A stretch of DNA of 64,000 nt, from contig CM082597.2 of the NCBI GenBank assembly GCA_040954595.2, positions 7,874,001 to 7,938,000 of the forward strand, written 5' to 3'. The translations under genes were made by a program, and so were the position numbers. Below, in pieces: positions 45,870-58,800 of this stretch. A model generated the notes under the pieces. That model ran no database searches. It was not told where the DNA came from and saw only the letters and a program-made list of their open reading frames with translations. Source of the stretch: Balanoglossus misakiensis (lineage: Eukaryota > Hemichordata). Each line of letters begins with the position of its first letter. The first letter of the stretch is position 1.

Positions 45870-46504
45870 TTCTTAATGTACTTACATTTCTACCGGTGGG
45901 TAGAGTTTTAATGGCAGCAATACTCTACACAAAGTCATACCAAAAGTTAAAAGTTACTCCTCTCTTGTCTAAACTCAGCCATAAGCGGGAAATGATGTTC
46001 AATGATGTGTTCCACAAAATTGTGAACTATTTCCAAAAGTTCATTAGCAGGCTGGGAAGTCAAAAGATCACAATCCATCTCAGGCATTGACTGTGTTCCC
46101 TACCTTTACACCATGATAAAAAGTTGCAGACCCTAGCGCTGGACGTTTCATCAGCAAGATGGAGGCCATGCAATGACAAACAACCGGAAAACATTTTCAC
46201 ATGAGCAAACGTTTTTTTTTAAAAACGTAGCATTCATTTTGTATGATTATGAATGATTGTGATTTAAAAACATTGCTTTTGAGTATATAATGTGTCTTAA
46301 GTGCTTTACGCACAATTTCCAAAAAATCTCTGTGCCTAAAACACAGATATTCGATCGGGTTGTCTGGACTATTGCCGCAGTGGCATCATGGGATAACGCA
46401 TAAATCAGCATGACTCGCACTCCCACGGTCGCGTTTTTTTATATAATAATATCCAGAAGTAAAAGTGGCATCTTATTTAAATATTAATATCAAAATATAC
46501 AAAT

Positions 46505-49190
46505 TATAGCATTCTAGACCCAAACAGTGTTTAGTAAACGCTCGCCGTAAAATGTCATTTTGAACAAAGTCCATAATACCCATTTTGTCACTTTGACCCG
46601 AAATTTGAGGATGACCTTGACCTTGACCCCAAAGTTCAATTTAGCAATCAAAAGCTCGCATCCGACAATATAAGTTTGAGTGTTTAAATTTTATCTAAAG
46701 TTTAATTGGTAGCAAAGATATAGCAAGTTTCTTATTTTGGGGAATTTCGCAAAATCTTCTATCCGTCGTTATGGTTACAGAATTTTAATATAAATTACAA
46801 CCAAAGACGAAAATAGGCCTATTTTTCTTAAAGCTAATATTCCTTGCTACCTGATGACCAATTTACAGCCTCCTCGAGCAAACCGTTTTCCAGTAAATCA
46901 AACTATGTATGATCGATATGCAAAAAATAGCGAAATTTTCACTTTGACCCCAAGTTTTGAAGATGAACTTGACCTCTGACCTTGTCGGTCGTGTAATAAT
47001 TGGATAGCCCGTACCCTACTTTATAATACTGAATGTTTAAATTTTTTCGCTAGCTTTCTCAGAACCTGAAATATCTCATTTTAACTGTATGAGTACTCTT
47101 GCTATTCCTACCATTCATTTTGTTGTCATTATAACAGCTGGTTTTGCATATTAAGTATATGTAAACAGCAAAACAAATTAAAATCTTTGTAAACAATACA
47201 CATCTCTATCTGGAGATCAAATTATAGCATTCTAGACCCAAACAGTGTTTAGTAAACGCTCGCCGTAAAATGTCATTTTGAACAAAAATCCATAATGTCC
47301 ATTTTGTCACTTTGACCCGAAATTTGAGGATGACCTTGACCTTGACCCCAAAGTTCAATTTAGCAATCAAAAGCTCGCACCCGACATTATAAATTTGAGT
47401 GTTTAAATTTTATCTAAAGCTTAATTGGTAGCAAAGATATAGCAGGATTCTTATTTTTGTGATTTTCGCAAAATCTGCTATCCGTCGTTATGGTAACAGA
47501 ATTTTAATATAACTTAATATCAAAGACGTGAATCAGCTTATTTTTCTTAAAGCTAATATTCCTTGATACCTGATGACCAATTTACAGCCTCCTTGAGCAA
47601 ACCGTTTTCCAGTAAATCAAACTATGTATGATCGATATGCAAAAAATAGCGAAATTTTGACTTTGACCCCAAGTTTTGAAGATGAACTTGACCTCTGACC
47701 TTGTCGGTCGTGTAATAATTGGATAGCCCGTACCCTACTTTATAATACTGAATGTTTAAATTTTTTCGCTAGCTTTCTCAGAACCTGAAATATCTCATTT
47801 TAACTGTATGAGTACTCTTGCTATTCCTACCATTCATTTTGTTGTCATTATAAGAGCTGGTTTTGCATATTAAGTATATGTAAACAGCAAAACAAATTAA
47901 AATCTTTGTAAACAATACACATCTCTATCTGGAGATCAAATTATAGCATTCTAGACCCAAACTGTGTTTAGTAAACGCTCGCCGTAAAATGTCATTTTGA
48001 ACAAAAATCCATAATGTCCATTTTGTCACTTTGACCCGAAATTTGAGGATGACCTTGACCTTGACCCCAAAGTTCAATTTAGCAATCAAAAGCTCGCACC
48101 CGACATTATAAATTTGAGTGTTTAAATTTTATCTAAAGCTTAATTGGTAGCAAAGATATAGCAGGACTCTTATTTTTGTGATTTTCGCAAAATCTGCTAT
48201 CCGTCGTTATGGTAACAGAATTTTAATATAACTTAATATCAAAGACGTGAATCAGCTTATTTTTCTTAAAGCTAATATTCCTTGATACCTGATGACCAAT
48301 TTACAGCCTCCTCGAGCAAACCGTTTTCCACTAAATCAAACTATGTATGATCGATATGCAAAAAATAGCGAAATTTTCACTTTGACCCCAAGTTTTGAAG
48401 ATGAACTTGACCTCTGACCTTGTCGGTCGTGTAATAATTGGATAGCCCGCACCCTACTTTATAATACTGAATGTTTAAATTTTTTCGCTAGCTTTCTCAG
48501 AACCTGAAATATCTCATTTTAACTGTATGAGTACTCTTGCTATTCCTACCATTCATTTTGTTGTCATTGCATTATAAGAGCTGGTTTTGCATATTAAGTA
48601 TATGTAAACAGCAAAACAAATTAAAATCTTTGTAAACAATACACATCTCTATCTGGAGATCAAATTATAGCATTCTAGACCCAAACTGTGTTTAGTAAAC
48701 GCTCGCCGTAAAATGTCATTTTGAACAAAAATCCATAATGTCCATTTTGTCACTTTGACCCGAAATTTGAGGATGACCTTGACCTTGACCCCAAAGTTCA
48801 ATTTAGCAATCAAAAGCTCGCACCCGACATTATAAATTTGAGTGTTTAAATTTTATCTAAAGCTTAATTGGTAGCAAAGATATAGCAGGATTCTTATTTT
48901 TGTGATTTTCGCAAAATCTGCTATCCGTCGTTATGGTAACAGAATTTTAATATAACTTAATATCAAAGACGTGAATCAGCTTATTTTTCTTAAACCTAAT
49001 GTTCCATGCTACCTGATGACCAATTTACAGCCTCCTCGAGCAAACCGTTTTCCAGTAAATCGAAACTATGTATGATCGATATGCAAAATATAGCGCAATT
49101 TTTACTTTGACCCCGCGTTTTGAAGATGAACTTGACCTCTGACCTTGTCGGTCATGTAATCATTGGATATCCCGTAACCTACTTTATAAG
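46505..49190. repeat. ~720-bp tandem repeats, four units, right arm of foldback, copy B
   Basis: TATAGCATTCTAGACCC recurs at 46505, 47224, 47942 and 48667 (periods 719, 718 and 725). The third interval is longer because of a 6-base insertion near 48568. One full unit more than copy A indicates expansion or contraction after duplication, or between haplotypes. Confidence 0.87.
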
Positions 49191-49613
49191 ACCCAATGTT
49201 TAAATTTTTTCTCTAGCTTTCTCAGATCCTGAAATATATCATGTTTTAACTGTATGAGTACCCCTAAAATTATGCTATCGTTACCATGACAACCGCTCCT
49301 CACGGCCACACCCACCATTAATATGAGTGCAAACAACCTGATTCTGACAGCTGGATAAATAGGCTTTCCAAAAATATATGTCTGCAAAACTCCCCAGGGG
49401 GGGGAGGGTTTCGGTCTCTGGCCCATGGACTAAAGGGTTGGGTGTGAAAATTGAACAGTGGAAATGTTAACGGGAATGCAAATTTGTAAATGGGTAGTGG
49501 ACTGCAGAAAACTGACAATTAATTGTAGTGTGACATAAAACTGTAGTCCCATATCCACACAGTCGAAATGTTCGATTAACTTCAGTTCATCTAATTCACG
49601 TTAACGGTTGTTT

Positions 49614-50284
49614 TTATAGTTTGCCTTTTAGGGCTGTCACGGTAAAGTCAGTTATGGAATGTCCTGGTCTGTTGAAATGTTCACTAACGGGTTTGTGTAT
49701 ATTACCATTCTGTATGTCAAATCTGTGGTTGTTTAAAATACTTGAATCCTTAGGACAACTTGTAAATATGTGATGACTAGAATCACTAAGATTTACGATT
49801 GTAAAGACATACTGCAGAAGGAATAAAACTATAGGATAAACGATTAGTACTAGCAGATATAGATCTTAACCTTTTTCCTGATGGTAAAAAATGCAGAAAC
49901 TCGTTAACAGGATGGTAACAGTCATTAATAATACTGGTGATACGTTTCTCTGTACGTTTTTCAAAGATGGTCTGAATGTTATCCATCTTCACTCCAATGA
50001 TGTAAGATGCCGTTTTAACAACACGATTGAGCTTTCAGTAATGACTGTCCAGTTTGACCTATATATACAGCTTGTGGGCATTGTTTGCAGGTGATTGTTT
50101 AAATGAGGTTGGTTGAGTCACAGGTGAAATATCCTCTTATTCTGTAGGTGTTATCATGGGGTCCAGTGGCCGTGTTGATGTGGGGGCACAGTTTGCACCT
50201 TGGTTTCTGACATGGTACATCTCCGTGCGTTTGGTTGGCGGTGTGTAATTTGATGAAGGGGACTACATGTTCCCGAAAGGTCAT
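49614..50284 (-). pseudogene. Penelope-like GIY-YIG relic, copy B, with LINE tail at 49786-49992
   Basis: Same broken GIY-YIG region as 17077-17747, with the same stop after CDSTNLI and the same LINE-type fragment in the middle. The sequence up to the palindrome pair (50290-51170) has no gene. Confidence 0.73.
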
Positions 50285-51171
50285 GCTGTAGTTTTAACTC
50301 GTTGATCACAGAGTGCTACATAACTTTAATTCATATTGTACTGAAGATCAACACGGCAATACTCCTAATTGTTAAACTCTGATCATGCATACATTGTAAA
50401 ATCGCAAAGAGCCCATTCCAGGAGGGGAGGCTGAGGGGAGACCAAATGCTGCCTAATTTGGTTAAGTAGTTTATAGAGATCTATGAAAACACTTGTACCG
50501 TAAGTGTTGTGTATTGTCAAGTAATATAGAAATAATGGAAGACGCTCTGACCATTAACGTTTGTTTATTGGCAAGGGCGAGAGGAAAGCCAAAAAATCAT
50601 GGGCGAGTTTTCCGAGCCCATGAATTTTAGCTTTTCTCTAGCCGTCAAAATTTAGAAAATGTCAACACGGAACTTGTGTTACGCAAAATGTTGTATTCAC
50701 TGAACTGTTTGCTAATAATACTATTCAGATTTACGGGCATGTAAACAAACCATTACTGAGTATTTGTGGTCAGTGACGTTGTTTATCTCGACCAATTAAA
50801 ATGCGATGCACAGGCCATGGTAATATAATATCAATTGGAGATCATGAGCATTTAATTTTTGATTGCAAATGCAGTCTATGTTGTCAGGATCTCACCACAA
50901 CAGGTGGCACTGAAACACAACCGCCAGCCCATGAAAAATGCTCCACTTGAAGACTCAGCTAGGTTTATCGTTAAAGCAAGACCTGAACGTTTGCATATGC
51001 AAGTTTTAACAAGATAAATAATGAGGCTTTGCCGAAAAGGAATATGGCTGCCGCCGTGGAAAAATACCAGAAAATGTTGCATTTCCGACTATGGAACTTC
51101 ATAAACAAAGCATAATCTCATCTACTATAGATCTCATGGAAATTAATGTATTCCACTGAGACATACCCGGT

Positions 51172-52077
51172 ATTATTATACATCTAGTGCCGAGAACAAT
51201 AGATTTAGGCATGCAATAAAAAGCCGTACGGAACGGTACGTACGGAACGCGCGTTAAAAAAGTTTTAGGTTTCAAGGCGCCCCAACTCACCGTGTACAGG
51301 TATGCGTTGTTATGCGGACGGTTTCAAGGCGCCCCCACTCCAACGCACGTGCGCACACGTAAACAAAAAAGAAAGATGGCTGCTCACTGAGTCAACTGAA
51401 CGGTTTTCGATCGATTGTATCGGCATTTTGGGCGTTTTGAAAGCCAAGTAACATGCAAAACAAGAACTAATGGAGATGTAAGATGTATAATAATAAGGTT
51501 ATTACGAAAATACCACAAAGTATGCACTCGGACATTAGCGCAGCGCATCGCCCTCCGCTGCGCGTCGGGCGATACTCAGCGCTAATGTCCTCGTGCATAC
51601 TTTGCGGTATTTTCGTAATAACCTCATATTATTATACATCTGGCACCGAGAACAATAGAATTGAGCGTGCAATAAAAAGCCGTATGGAACGGTACGTACG
51701 GCACACGCGTTAAATACGCCTTAAGTTTCAAGGCTCCCAAACTCACTGTGTACAGGTATACGCTGTTGTGCGGACGGTTTCAAGACACCCCCACTCGAAC
51801 GCACGTAAACAAAAAAGAAAGATGGCTGCTCACTGAGTCAACTGAGCAGTTTTCGATCGATTGTATCGGCATTTGGGTCGTTTTGAAAGCCAAGTAACAT
51901 GCAACACAAGAACAAAACGGAGATGTAAGATGTATAATAATAAGGTTTTTACGAAAATACCGCAAAGTATGCACTCGGACATTAGCGCAGCGCATCGCCC
52001 TCTGCTGCGCGTCGGGCGATAATGCGCGCTAATGTCCTCGTGCATACTTTGCGGTATTTTCGTAATAACCTCATAAC
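51172..52077. repeat. Tandem pair of palindrome-ended units, copy B
   Basis: Counterpart of 18635-19540. The first palindrome arm carries one change (CCACAAAG for CCGCAAAG near 51515) and the second palindrome has a better paired centre (GCGCGCTAATG) than copy A. Confidence 0.8.
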
Positions 52078-52603
52078 ATTTTCATTTTTCAGTGGAATAT
52101 TGCACTCTTTAAAAATTTCAGGAATTTTTGACTCTACTCATATTTCTTCAATTTTTGGGGCATTTTGTCATAAGTGTTGATTTAGATATAATATTACACA
52201 ATATCACTTGATTGACAGAATTAAAAGCACATCAGATTATTTAAAGATTAAATTTTTAGCCAGTTGCAGCTCGTGGCTTTAATGCACGTATCATGATTTG
52301 TATCACTAATGTAAGTGAATGTGTTTAAGAACAACAACAATCATATTTTTTTTAATCTATATTCAGCATGCAATGTTTAAAATAACCATTGATATGCACT
52401 CTTGAATAACTACTAGTAAAATTCCCCTAATTAAAATATGCTCTTGAGGCAAGTATGAGTGGTAAATTTATGTAAAATATGTTTAACTGCATTACTATGG
52501 CATACATGATTTTCTTGCAAAACACATCGGGTAAGAAAGAGATATTTGTCATGCCACAATTTTCTCATCATGTTAATCCATCATTTATCTGTAAAACCCA
52601 CAG

Positions 52604-52831
52604 AACCTGCTTGTGTTAAGGAGGACGGTTTCTACAGAAGTGGATATCGTATAAACGGCGGATTTCAAAATCTCAAAGATACCGCTGATGAGTGTTGTGA
52701 GGAGTGCAGGAGTAACAGTCTGTGTCTTGTGTGGGTTTACAACAAGTACTACAAAGCATGTTGGTTGAAGAATGGAGTCTCTGAGAAGTACTCGGAGCAA
52801 AATCATGTATCAGGAGTTATTGTAAGAGAGG
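52604..52831 (+). CDS. PAN/Apple-like domain exon, copy B
   Basis: Same length, phase and borders as the copy-A exon. The first 27 and last 26 or so bases are identical, but the middle ~175 bp has about 45 substitutions, giving 24 amino-acid changes against about four silent codons. Cysteines and the NLKDTADECCE core are kept. Changes cluster in likely loops: GFYRSGYRINGGFQ and YNKYYKACWLKNGVSEKYSE. Introns on each side differ from copy A at only one to two bases in 145 and 320. Confidence 0.8.
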
Positions 52832-55800
52832 GTAAGTATTCGCTCATCATATTCATCAACGTTCATTGTGATTGCAATTGTTTGCTCTAATGTATCATGT
52901 GCAAATACTCCACATGTCTCAGATGAAATACTGGCATAAATTATTATGTTTGAATGGTTTATGTGGTCCTGAATCGTCTAAGATTATAGAACAGCTTGAC
53001 CAGGTTCACAAGGTGTAAAATTTGAGACACTATTAAAAGCAGATCTGAGATTATTTAAAGCTTACATTTTTAGCCAGTTGTAGCTCATGTGGCTTTAATG
53101 CGTCTATCATGATTTGTATCACTAATGTAAGTGAATGTGTTAAAGAACACCAATTATATTGTATTAATCTGTATTCAGCCTGCAATGTTTGAAATGGCCT
53201 TTGGTCCCTTTAATCGTCCATTCGTTTAAGGATTAATGCATCTAGACCCTACAGGAAATACTGCTTCATGTTCATTCAATGTGACAGTAAGAGGTAAATA
53301 TCCTGCCCAAGACATGCTGTATATCAATTGGTGAAATATTTCATAAAATACAGTGTTCTTTCAAAAGACACTATTCTTTCAGAACTGTTCAATTAAAATA
53401 AATTTTGATTGGAAATTATGCAAATTAATTCATTTTCTTACAAATATTTTTTTCAGACAATGAAAATCCTATTATCAAGTGTCCTGAAGACACCGTCAAA
53501 TCTGCATATCTTGATGATCCAGTTGTCCAAGTAACATGGCCTCATGTAAATGCCACAGATAATTCTGGAGATGTTAGTGTGTCCGGTAGCCATCAACAGG
53601 GAAGCAACTTTTCTTTAGGTGCCACTGTCGTGTTGTATGAAGCCGTTGATCCATCGGGAAATAAAGTGTCATGCTCATTTATTGTCAAAGTGAATGGTAA
53701 GTTTGATTGTTGGTAATCTTACTTAGGTAGTATGTGTCGCGAAAATTTTGCTTAACGTTCTCATATTTTTTCAAGGCAAATTTAGATTATTCTTCGTTAA
53801 CATTGAGAATAAAAATCAAGAGGTCACCTTGCAAAATTTTAAATAAGGAAGACAAGTTATCGCAAATTTGAAATTCAAAATGGCTACCAGTCTCTGACTG
53901 ATAACCTTTTGCCATTTTTGCCATGCAAGGTCTCACAGGGTTATGTGGAGTTCAGAAATGCTCCAATAGCTATGTTGAGAAAACAACAGTGAATAAATAA
54001 TTTTCTTTTCTTTTTATTCCCACCATCATCTGGTATCTTTCTACTGACCAGCTCTAGTCAGACCCATTATTTCCAACTTCACGAATATATCCATACCAGA
54101 TGTAAGTATAACAAACAGTCAACTATATATCTAATGATTAAAATTGGGATTCATTATTGGAATGTATTTCAAATAGTCAAAGGGTGTCCTTGGAAAGTGC
54201 AAGGGATAAGTGATAGTCATCAGTAGTCAGAATATTAATTGTCTCTATCTTATGTGTTATGACAGATGACAAACATGTTTATTCAGTTGTCCAGTTTCAT
54301 ACCGATTCTTGATGGTGTAAATATCACAACAGAAGAAAGCAAAGCTATAGCCAAAGGTGGGTGAAAATGTAACGTCTGATATCATGTAAACCTACCCGGT
54401 ACTGTGCAAATTTGTCACTCATGGTATAATTCAGTTAACTTTCTGGGGGACTAGTGGTACTAACATGTTGTAGTATGTATTTACCTCAAAAATCAAAGTC
54501 TTAACTCCTTTCCTATATTTTGTTCAAGAAAATTAACTTAAGATTATATATTCTTAAATTTGAGAATAACAATTGAGGGTCACCAGGCAAACTTTTAAAT
54601 AAGAGAGCAACATTGTACCAATTTTGAAATTCAAAATGGCCCTAACTCTATCTTAACTCTGAGATGAAAAATTAAAGTAATGATTTTTATGAAAACAAAA
54701 CAATTACAAGTGACACTCTCTCTCGCTGCCATTTTCCCATTAATTATGTTTGATACAAGACACCATTTATGGTATTCTAAATGCAGATATATAGTGAATC
54801 AACGTTCGACCACTCACAACTTTCATCCCTTTTGTAGGATATGAGAGTAAAAATCTTGCCAAAATGAATAAATGGTAAACACTCTTGTGTCTACAAGTAG
54901 TATAGAAATTGTGTGAGGTCGAACGTTGATTCACTATATATCCACGTGTAGAATAAAATAAATGGTGTCTTGTATCAAACATAATTAATTGAAAAAGGGC
55001 AGCGAGAGACACTGACTTTGTCCCTTTAACTCAAAGCTATAAAAAGGTCTACTGATGCTTAGACACCTCTTGCCTATAGTTTAGGGTCTGATCAGGCTGT
55101 GCACTTTCTTATTCATGTCAGATATGCTGCAGATTATGGATGCGGGCATCTCAGCCCTTGCATCTTCTGATTCAGCAAGTAAATATCCACCTGGCTACAG
55201 CAATAATGACCGAACCAATGCTATTGGTCTGTTAATGCAGTCCATACTGGAAACAACCGATGAACTCTCACAATTTGTTCTAAGCAATACAAAACCAGGC
55301 AGTGGGCCAGTTATCTTGGAAACACCAAGTATCCAACTGCACTTAGAATGCGACTATCTTGAAAATCTTGCTGATGGGTCCATTATCTTCGGAGATGGTA
55401 ATCAGTTTGACATACCACCAGCAGAAATGATTTTCACCAACTGGACACATTTACAAGGAAAACAGAGTAACAGAATTGTAAGTAAAATTCAATGAGGCTC
55501 CAGATGAATTGATCAGTTTATATTTAAGCAATAAAACACCCCCAGCCATGGTATACCACGAGATTTTGACCAGTTCACGACATATACGCACGAGCGATAG
55601 CGAGTGCATATATGGAGTTGAACTGGTCAAAATCGAGTGGTATACCATGGCTGGGGGTGTTTTATTGCTATTATATTATGCCAGTATATTGAAACTTTGC
55701 ATAAAACATTTTAAAAAGGCATTTTCTTTGACTATGAAATATGACTGTGGTATATGGCTAACATATCACGGTCACGTGTCGTGTCTCGACCAATCAAATA

Positions 55801-58800
55801 GCGTGATTTACACCATCAATATACTGGTATAATATAATTTGCAATAATTTATTAGGACTCATTGGTAATTTTAAATGAACTAAGAGTCATTTGTAATTTA
55901 CAATGTCAATTCCCCTGTGAATATTGTCAATAACACATCCCCGTACATGCAATACATATTACTAACATATAGCTACAGAATTGTAAGTAAAGTTCAAGTA
56001 CGATGTTCACTGTGGATGGAAGGTTAAGTTAATCAGATGTATTGATCAGTTTATAGTTTTGCAATAATTTTATGACTCAATTAAAATCCACAGTATTTCT
56101 CATTTTTGCATAATTTTGTTTGAAACGCGAATTCTGGGAAGATAAATATATGGGACCAGATCAAATCCGAAAATGGTCTGACATCAAATGTCGAAGTGGC
56201 TCGTTTGCTGATCGACATGTACAACATTTTCGTTGTAAACAAAGCTGCACATCATTTCAAGTGTTACGGCTTGCATGTAGCTACAGTTGCCCAAACCTTT
56301 CTTATACCTTCATTATGTAGTTTTCCATGATGAATGTACAGGTAAAATGGGCAATTTTCGATGATGAAAAATGGATAAACACGAGAAATACTGGGGCTTT
56401 AAGTAATTTTAAGTGAACTAAGACTAATTTATAATTTATAATGTCAGTTCCCCTGTGAATATTGTCAATAACACATCCCCGTACATGCAGTACATATTTC
56501 TAAGCATATAGCAGCTCCCTTAGACAGCTTCATAAGCTTGGTACAGTGCATCAATTCATTTACATAACTTCACAGAATGCAAAGGATACTGCACACTCTC
56601 ACACACCTCTTTTTTCACTGACAGGCTAAATGTCTGAAGGGAATGCCATCTGGTATGGCTAATAGCCTGACAGGAAATGACATCTTGAGTTTGTCATATA
56701 CAGACAGAGAAGGCAATGAATATGAAGGTACGTGAAAAAATATTTTGGTACCTGCATCTGGTCAACCAATATAGCAGCATATGAACAACATTATGAATAG
56801 ATGTAACTGGCAATTACAGAAAAGAAAGGAATTATTCACGCAAGTGACAACAATGATATCTTCTATAGGTTCTGTGAGGCATGTTCTTTCACACACAATT
56901 CTTGTGCAGACATCATTGATACATTATGAATCATTCTGCTTTAAACCAGTCTCCATTAAAGGTATGCAGTCAGCTCCAATTGACATACACCCATATATGT
57001 CAGAAATGGCGTATTTGAGTGTTCTAAAGAACATTTGGTGGCGCTTTTTTTTCGCGTGTGCCAGCCACTGAAAATCTGTGATTGGCTAGATCTCAATTTG
57101 CAATGGTAACTGTAGCTATAGCTATATTTGCATAGGTGACTGTAAACTTTTAAGCAGTTCGGGTTTGAAACATCCATTGCAGTAGTCTTGTCTCCTATCC
57201 CCATTTCAACTGCCGTCACAGTCCTGTGCTCCAAGAAAGGCTCAGACATGGGCTATTGTAAACATTAGCTCTTATTGGACAACAAATACAAGCACATTGC
57301 GACGCCTGGAAATACCAGGATAGGTCCAACCTAAGTTTCAATCCTGTTGACACCACAAGTATAACACCTAATTTATTAAAGCCCCTATAGCTGCCATATT
57401 TCCCACAATAAAATACAATAAAATATATTCCCTATCCTCTAAAATCCTCACCATTAAGCCATATTACTTGCATTTGCATCAGTTTGTCATCTCTTGGTGA
57501 CGCATACCACGATAGCTGCGTACTGTTTGTATGGAGGCTGATTAAATCGGTGCGGCACCGTTTTAATACATAGTGTGTTGAAATTGCAGCATATAGTCAC
57601 AATCGGGCTTCGATAAGGTGTTTATGTATACCTTTCAGTAAGCTTATTTAGATGGACCAATTTGAGTTGTAAAATAAAATCACGAAAATCATGCAAAAAG
57701 TGGCAGCTTTAGAGGCTTTAAGACATGTCTTTGTATTGTTCATATGCAGTGAAGAACACATCTGAGTATGTGAACATTACATTTTTGAAAGACCCTCCCT
57801 CACCTGACACCGCTGAATTGATAGAGGGCGTGTATCTTGAAAATGAAGACATCACATACTTCAGCTCAAATATTAAGGTAACTACACATACATAACGCTA
57901 GTTTTTATTATCATAACATGTAGTGTGGATGGCAAAACATGTAAATGAAGATATCATCAACTATAATTTACATAACCCATATATGGCTTTAGTGGCATGT
58001 CTGAGTAATGTGCAGCAGTTTTTTTTTTCTCTAGTGTTGGAAACTAGATCTCCACTTTCCATGATAACTAAAGTTTGCATACAGAATCATGATATATAGT
58101 TTAAATGTCCACATAAATGATTTAGAGGTTTGTTGTGTATGACTTTGATATTCCAGTTTCCACTCGGGGTGGCAAATGGATTTTGTTACGTTTTCATTAC
58201 GGGAAGCCTCCATTGAAACTACTTCACTTGGTACCCGACTTGGCTATGTCAAGTCGGGTCACTTAATATGCAAGATTACCTGAAATAGTTTTGTTATTTC
58301 ACGCTTACTTGTGCTTGGTAACTGACATACATATGTTTGTTGCACTATTTTCTAGTTTCATTTTAATCCCGTCAAATATTTGAATATGATTAATCCCTTG
58401 ATAACTTAGGTCCTCACTTTTAATGGAGCTTTCCCGGCATGTGTCCAAAAACAAATATGCAGTGAAATAATGAAGTAAAAACAGTGAGTTACCTGTTGCA
58501 GTGAACAACAGAAATATATATATTTTTTTAAACCAGGTTCAGACAGGGAAAAATTTGTGACACCATTTGCCTATGGTAAACACAGAGAATTAATCCTTTG
58601 AGTCACGTTGTGTCCACACACACACAAAGTTTATGTGTAGGCGCTGAGGCTTGGCCCCATAGACAATGGGTTGCGGAGAGGTGTTAATCCTTACACTGGC
58701 TCAGGTCTGGCTGACAAAGCCGTCTCAAATCTGAGCCGTTTCAGGACCACTTACACCATCGACACACAATTTTTAAGACGGTTTGTAATCTGAGACGCTT

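Larger units (their letters stand above)
44050..49430. mobile_element. Large inverted-repeat (foldback-like) element, copy B, 5381 bp
   Basis: Same element and same TA-flanked position as 5416-16893, without the ISL2EU-like insertion. The right arm carries four instead of three ~720-bp units. The G/C homopolymers next to both ends differ in length between copies (for example C9 here, longer in A). The left arm at 44527-44530 is the empty site of the transposon. Confidence 0.78.

Noticed and set aside
55509-55832. 107-aa ORF and its antisense partner
   Set aside because: Both are translations of the two arms of a palindromic hairpin repeat.
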